18,436 nucleotides of DNA, taken from NCBI GenBank assembly GCA_947463285.1, contig CANHTV010000022.1, positions 1 to 18,436 on the forward strand. Reading direction: 5' to 3'. Positions 15,515 through 18,436 of this stretch are shown here, piece after piece. Source of the stretch: Verrucomicrobiaceae bacterium (GTDB taxonomy: Bacteria; Verrucomicrobiota; Verrucomicrobiia; Verrucomicrobiales; Verrucomicrobiaceae). Position numbers and translations under genes: made by a program. A model generated the notes under the pieces. That model searched no databases. It had not been told where the DNA came from and worked only from the letters and a program-made list of their open reading frames with translations. The first letter of the stretch is position 1, and each line of letters starts with the position of its first letter.

Positions 15515-16945
15515 ATGATGATGAAAACTTTTACAGAGCCAAATCTGGCTGTTCGCGCTGCTGCTGTAGTGTTGTTGGGCTTTGCTGCTCCGAGTTGCAC
15601 GGTAGGGCCAGATTTTAAACTGCCCGAGCTTTCCCTCGCTGAGCGCTGGAAAAACAAAGCCGACGTTTCAGATCTGGCGCTGCCAGATGCCTGGTGGACA
15701 CTGTATCGCAGCAGCTCACTGAATAGTCTCGTGGATCGGGCTCTGGATAATAACCAAGATCTCGCCGGGGCACTGGCGCGTGTGGAAACGGCTCGGGCGA
15801 TGACCGGCGTTCAGCGCAGCGACTGGCTTCCTCAATTCGGCGCTCAGAGCGGTGTGACGCTTGAAAGAATCTCTGCGAGCAGTTTCGGCGCGAATCTACC
15901 TCCAGGCATTCCACTGCCACCGTTAGAGCGTGACAGGTATCAGGGTTTTCTGACTTTGAATTATGAGTTGGATCTCTGGGGCCGCATCAGGCGTGGCGTT
16001 GAGGCTGCCAAGGCGCGCGAAAATTCCGCTGAGGAACAATTCGCCACCCAGCGCCTCGTCATTGCTGCCGAGGTCGTGCGAGGCTACTTCCTCGCGGCAT
16101 CGCTGGATGCACAGCGGCATATTTTGGAGGAAACCATCGCGCTGCGTGCTGAAGCGCTGAAGCTGCAACAAAGCCGCTTTCAAGGAGGCCTGGCCAATGA
16201 AATGGATGTGGCACGCGCTCGCACGGAGCACGAGCTTGCGAATCATGATCTGATCGGCATCGAGCGCCAACGTGGCAATGCTGAAAACGCTCTCGCGCTG
16301 CTGTGTGGAGAGACGCCTGCCAGCTTTAAGCTAGCGTCCTCACTCAGTCTGCCCCCAGCCCCACGCATCGCGACCGGACTACCGAGCGCCTTGCTGCAAC
16401 GTCGCCCGGACATCCGCGCGGCGGAGCAGGCGATGCGTGAGGCCAATGCCAACATCGGCGTGGCGAAGGCGAATTTTTACCCGAGCTTCAAGCTCATGGG
16501 CAGCGGCGGCATCGAAAGCATTGGAGCCCAGGATTTTCTGGACTGGAGAAACAAGGCTGGCAGCATCGGCCCGCAAATCAATGTGCCGCTTTTCCAGGGC
16601 GGCCGCCTTCGCGGTAATCTGAAGGCATCAGAAGCTCTCTATCGGGAAAGTGTGGCCAGCTACAAAAAGGCCATCCTCACTGCCCTCCAGGAAGTGGAAA
16701 ATGCGGTGGTGGACGTGAAAGGTTTTGGCCGTCAGCGTGCAGCGGTGGATGCCGCACTGAGCGCCGCTAAGGACACCAGCCAGCTGGCGCGTCTGCGCTA
16801 CGATAAAGGTCTGGCGAGCTACTTTGAAGTCGTGGATGCCGACCGCACGGTGCTGACAACGCGGCTACTGCAAGCTCAGCTCGAAGGCCAGCGCCTGACC
16901 GCCTCCGTACAGCTTATTCGAGCTCTCGGCGGCGGCTGGAAATAA
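15515..16945 (+). CDS. Outer-membrane efflux factor, TolC/NodT family (RND outer-membrane component)
   Basis: A 476-residue outer-membrane channel of the OEP superfamily, which docks with an RND or MacB-type pump and its adaptor. The N-terminus is hydrophobic (AVRAAAVVLLGFAAPSC) and is followed by TVGPDFKLPE, the NodT-family opening motif. Cys28 may be a lipid attachment site, although the residues before it (A-P-S) make a weak lipobox. Two OEP repeats follow (about 70-270 and 290-470). The second opens with LLQRRPDIRAAEQAM and ANIGVAKANFYPSF, the family hallmark; VPLFQGGRLRGNLKASEALY and LARLRYDKGLASYFEVVDAD are equally typical. There are three consecutive Met codons at the start and no SD. 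No pump or adaptor gene is next to it: upstream lies the divergent transferase and downstream the convergent topoisomerase. Partner and substrate are unknown. Confidence 0.93.
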   Translation: MMMKTFTEPNLAVRAAAVVLLGFAAPSCTVGPDFKLPELSLAERWKNKADVSDLALPDAWWTLYRSSSLNSLVDRALDNNQDLAGALARVETARAMTGVQRSDWLPQFGAQSGVTLERISASSFGANLPPGIPLPPLERDRYQGFLTLNYELDLWGRIRRGVEAAKARENSAEEQFATQRLVIAAEVVRGYFLAASLDAQRHILEETIALRAEALKLQQSRFQGGLANEMDVARARTEHELANHDLIGIERQRGNAENALALLCGETPASFKLASSLSLPPAPRIATGLPSALLQRRPDIRAAEQAMREANANIGVAKANFYPSFKLMGSGGIESIGAQDFLDWRNKAGSIGPQINVPLFQGGRLRGNLKASEALYRESVASYKKAILTALQEVENAVVDVKGFGRQRAAVDAALSAAKDTSQLARLRYDKGLASYFEVVDADRTVLTTRLLQAQLEGQRLTASVQLIRALGGGWK

Positions 16946-16959
16946 CTGGATCAGGGATA

Positions 16960-18436
16960 TTACTCGGCTGATTTGCGCTCGTTCACGACGCGATCCACGG
17001 CGTGCTTGGTCACGATGTTGCCCTGTGAGTCACGGCCTTTGATGGCTAGGGCTGCGACGGGGAATTTCAGGGACATGGTGCGCAGGTAAAGCGCTGGCTT
17101 CAAATGCACGAGCAGGTTTTGCGCATTGCTATCCTCCTCAGTCTCATGCCGTGCGAAAAAGAGCACCAAGCTTCCGGGCGCACCTTTGGTGATCGAGTAC
17201 TGCTTATCGCGAGTATAACCACCAATGCGGAATCGCTTGGCCATGACTGGTCCGTTTTTGCCGTCTCGGTAGATCAGTGTGTAAACCGCTTCTTCGTCCT
17301 TCTTGAAGAGATTTAAATACAGCGGGTTCTTACCGACATGGATCTTCGGAGCCACTTTGGAGATGGTCATGGAGCCATCCTTGGTGAAGAACAGGATTTC
17401 ATCCAGCGGTGAACATTTACACAAAGGCTCGCCTTCTTTCTTCAAGCCCGTTCCGGCGAAGCCTTCCTTGGCATCAAGGTAAAGCGTCTCATTGGCCATG
17501 ATTACCTCAGCCGCTGCCACACGGTCAAAGCTGCTGATCACGGTGCGACGCTCGCGACCGGGGCCGTAGGTTTTCTTCAGGCGTTCAAAGTGAGCGATCG
17601 CAAAACGTGTGAGCTGCTTGAGGTTCTTTTGGACGCTGTCGATGTCTTTCTCTAAGGAGCGGATATGTTCATCAGCCTCGAAGCTGTTGAACTTTGAGAT
17701 CCGCTTGATTTTGATCTCTGTTAGACGAGCCACATCTTCATCGGTGACAGGTCGCTTGAGAATGGTGAGGTGAGGTTTGAGGCCCTTCCAGATGGCCGCC
17801 ATCACTTCCTCCCAGGTTTCAGCTTCTTCGATGCGGCGGTAGATGCGGTTCTCGATGAAGATCTTTTCCAGCGAGCTGAAATGCCATTTTTCTTCCAGTT
17901 CACCGAGCTGGATCTCCAACTCACGGCGCAGGATGTCTTTGGTGTGCTCAGCACACTCGCGGAGCAGATCATTGACGTTGATGAAGCGCGGCTTGTCGTT
18001 CTGAATCACGACTGCGTTGGTGGCGATGGAGACCTCACAATCCGTGAAAGCATAAAGAGCCTGAATGGTCTGATCCACATCCGTGCCCACGGGTAGCTGC
18101 ACTACGATTTCGACAAACTCGGCCGTATTGTCATCCACACGGGCAATCTTGATTTTGCCCTTTTCATTAGCGGCGACGATGCTGTCCATTACGCCACCAG
18201 TCGTGGTGCCAAAAGGAATCTCCGTGATGCGCAGGCAGTTCTTTTTCGGGCCGTCTTCGATCTTGGCGCGGACGCGGATACGCCCACCTCTCATGCCGTT
18301 GTGATAGTCGCTGGCATCCATGATGCCGGCCTGAGGGAAGTCTGGGATGATGTTGACATCCTCACCACGCAGAGCCGCGATGCTGGCATCACAGAGCTCG
18401 ATGAAGTTATGCGGTAAAATGCGGCATGAAAGCCCC
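16960..18436 (-). CDS. parC: Topoisomerase IV / gyrase subunit A (partial, N-terminus beyond window)
   Basis: About 491 C-terminal residues are visible; the reading frame continues unbroken to base 18436, so the internal ATG at 18321 is not the start. The visible part begins with LPHNFIELCDASIAALRGED and IIPDFPQAGIMD, which in GyrA/ParC follow the breakage-reunion domain; the catalytic Tyr lies off the edge. Next come the tower and coiled-coil region (RAKIEDGPKKNCLRITEIPF, then helices to about residue 300 of the visible part) and a shortened beta-rich C-terminal domain with FFTKDGSMTISKVAPKIHVG, YRDGKNGPVMAKRFRIGG and AIKGRDSQGNIVTKHAVDRV. These C-terminal phrases match the Bacteroidetes-type ParC better than classical GyrA. 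With ParE it would decatenate and relax DNA. The parC symbol is my best reading; gyrA is the alternative. It is convergent with the efflux gene, 14 bases apart. Confidence 0.9.
   Translation of the reverse strand, partial: GLSCRILPHNFIELCDASIAALRGEDVNIIPDFPQAGIMDASDYHNGMRGGRIRVRAKIEDGPKKNCLRITEIPFGTTTGGVMDSIVAANEKGKIKIARVDDNTAEFVEIVVQLPVGTDVDQTIQALYAFTDCEVSIATNAVVIQNDKPRFINVNDLLRECAEHTKDILRRELEIQLGELEEKWHFSSLEKIFIENRIYRRIEEAETWEEVMAAIWKGLKPHLTILKRPVTDEDVARLTEIKIKRISKFNSFEADEHIRSLEKDIDSVQKNLKQLTRFAIAHFERLKKTYGPGRERRTVISSFDRVAAAEVIMANETLYLDAKEGFAGTGLKKEGEPLCKCSPLDEILFFTKDGSMTISKVAPKIHVGKNPLYLNLFKKDEEAVYTLIYRDGKNGPVMAKRFRIGGYTRDKQYSITKGAPGSLVLFFARHETEEDSNAQNLLVHLKPALYLRTMSLKFPVAALAIKGRDSQGNIVTKHAVDRVVNERKSAE

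Overview
The window looks like a chromosomal segment of a Gram-negative heterotroph of the Verrucomicrobia (Verrucomicrobiaceae/Prosthecobacter-like). This rests on three things. The decayed secreted protein near the left end carries a C-terminal repeat style that I associate with that phylum. The type II topoisomerase A subunit is of a form shared with Bacteroidetes. Almost no gene has a recognisable Shine-Dalgarno sequence. No rRNA, tRNA, CRISPR array or insertion sequence was recognised. The taxonomic guess is inference from reading, not from a search.

Layout. (1) 1-505 (-): start of a DAO-family FAD-dependent oxidoreductase that runs off the left edge. (2) 720-2905 (+): a secreted beta-propeller-like protein, now a pseudogene with stops and frameshifts. 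(3) 2972-4937 (+): a two-component pair, a NarL/LuxR-type response regulator followed 4 bases later by a HisKA_3-type membrane histidine kinase. (4) 5666-4938 and 7314-5695 (-): a SulP-family anion transporter followed by a DUF2490 outer-membrane protein. (5) 7499-13126 (+), divergent from the SulP gene: a DabA-type (DUF2309) zinc protein and two different complex-I-like proton-channel membrane proteins, tightly spaced. (6) 15301-13274 (-): an LTA-synthase/OpgB-like membrane alkaline-phosphatase-fold transferase. (7) 15515-16945 (+): an outer-membrane efflux factor (TolC/NodT family). (8) 18436-16960 (-): the C-terminal two thirds or so of a ParC/GyrA-like topoisomerase subunit that runs off the right edge.

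The most interesting part is 4938-13126. DabA is a beta-carbonic-anhydrase-like protein that works with a NuoL-like proton-conducting partner (DabB) to trap CO2 as bicarbonate in the cytoplasm. Here one DabA is followed by two dissimilar DabB-like proteins, one NuoL-like and one NuoM/NuoN-like. The cluster is transcribed away from a SulP transporter of the superfamily that includes the bicarbonate carrier BicA. The spacer between them holds overlapping inverted repeats that look like shared control elements. I read this as a dissolved-inorganic-carbon uptake island in an organism for which the window shows no carboxysome or carbon-fixation gene. Bicarbonate for carboxylases would be one plausible use. 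The two-gene membrane part and the altered charged residues in both membrane subunits are the features most worth testing.

Between-gene stretches are all short. 506-719 separates the oxidoreductase from the pseudogene and shows no convincing promoter. 7315-7498 holds the inverted repeats. 13127-13273 follows a hairpin at the end of the dab cluster. 15302-15514 separates two divergent genes and holds one weak inverted repeat.
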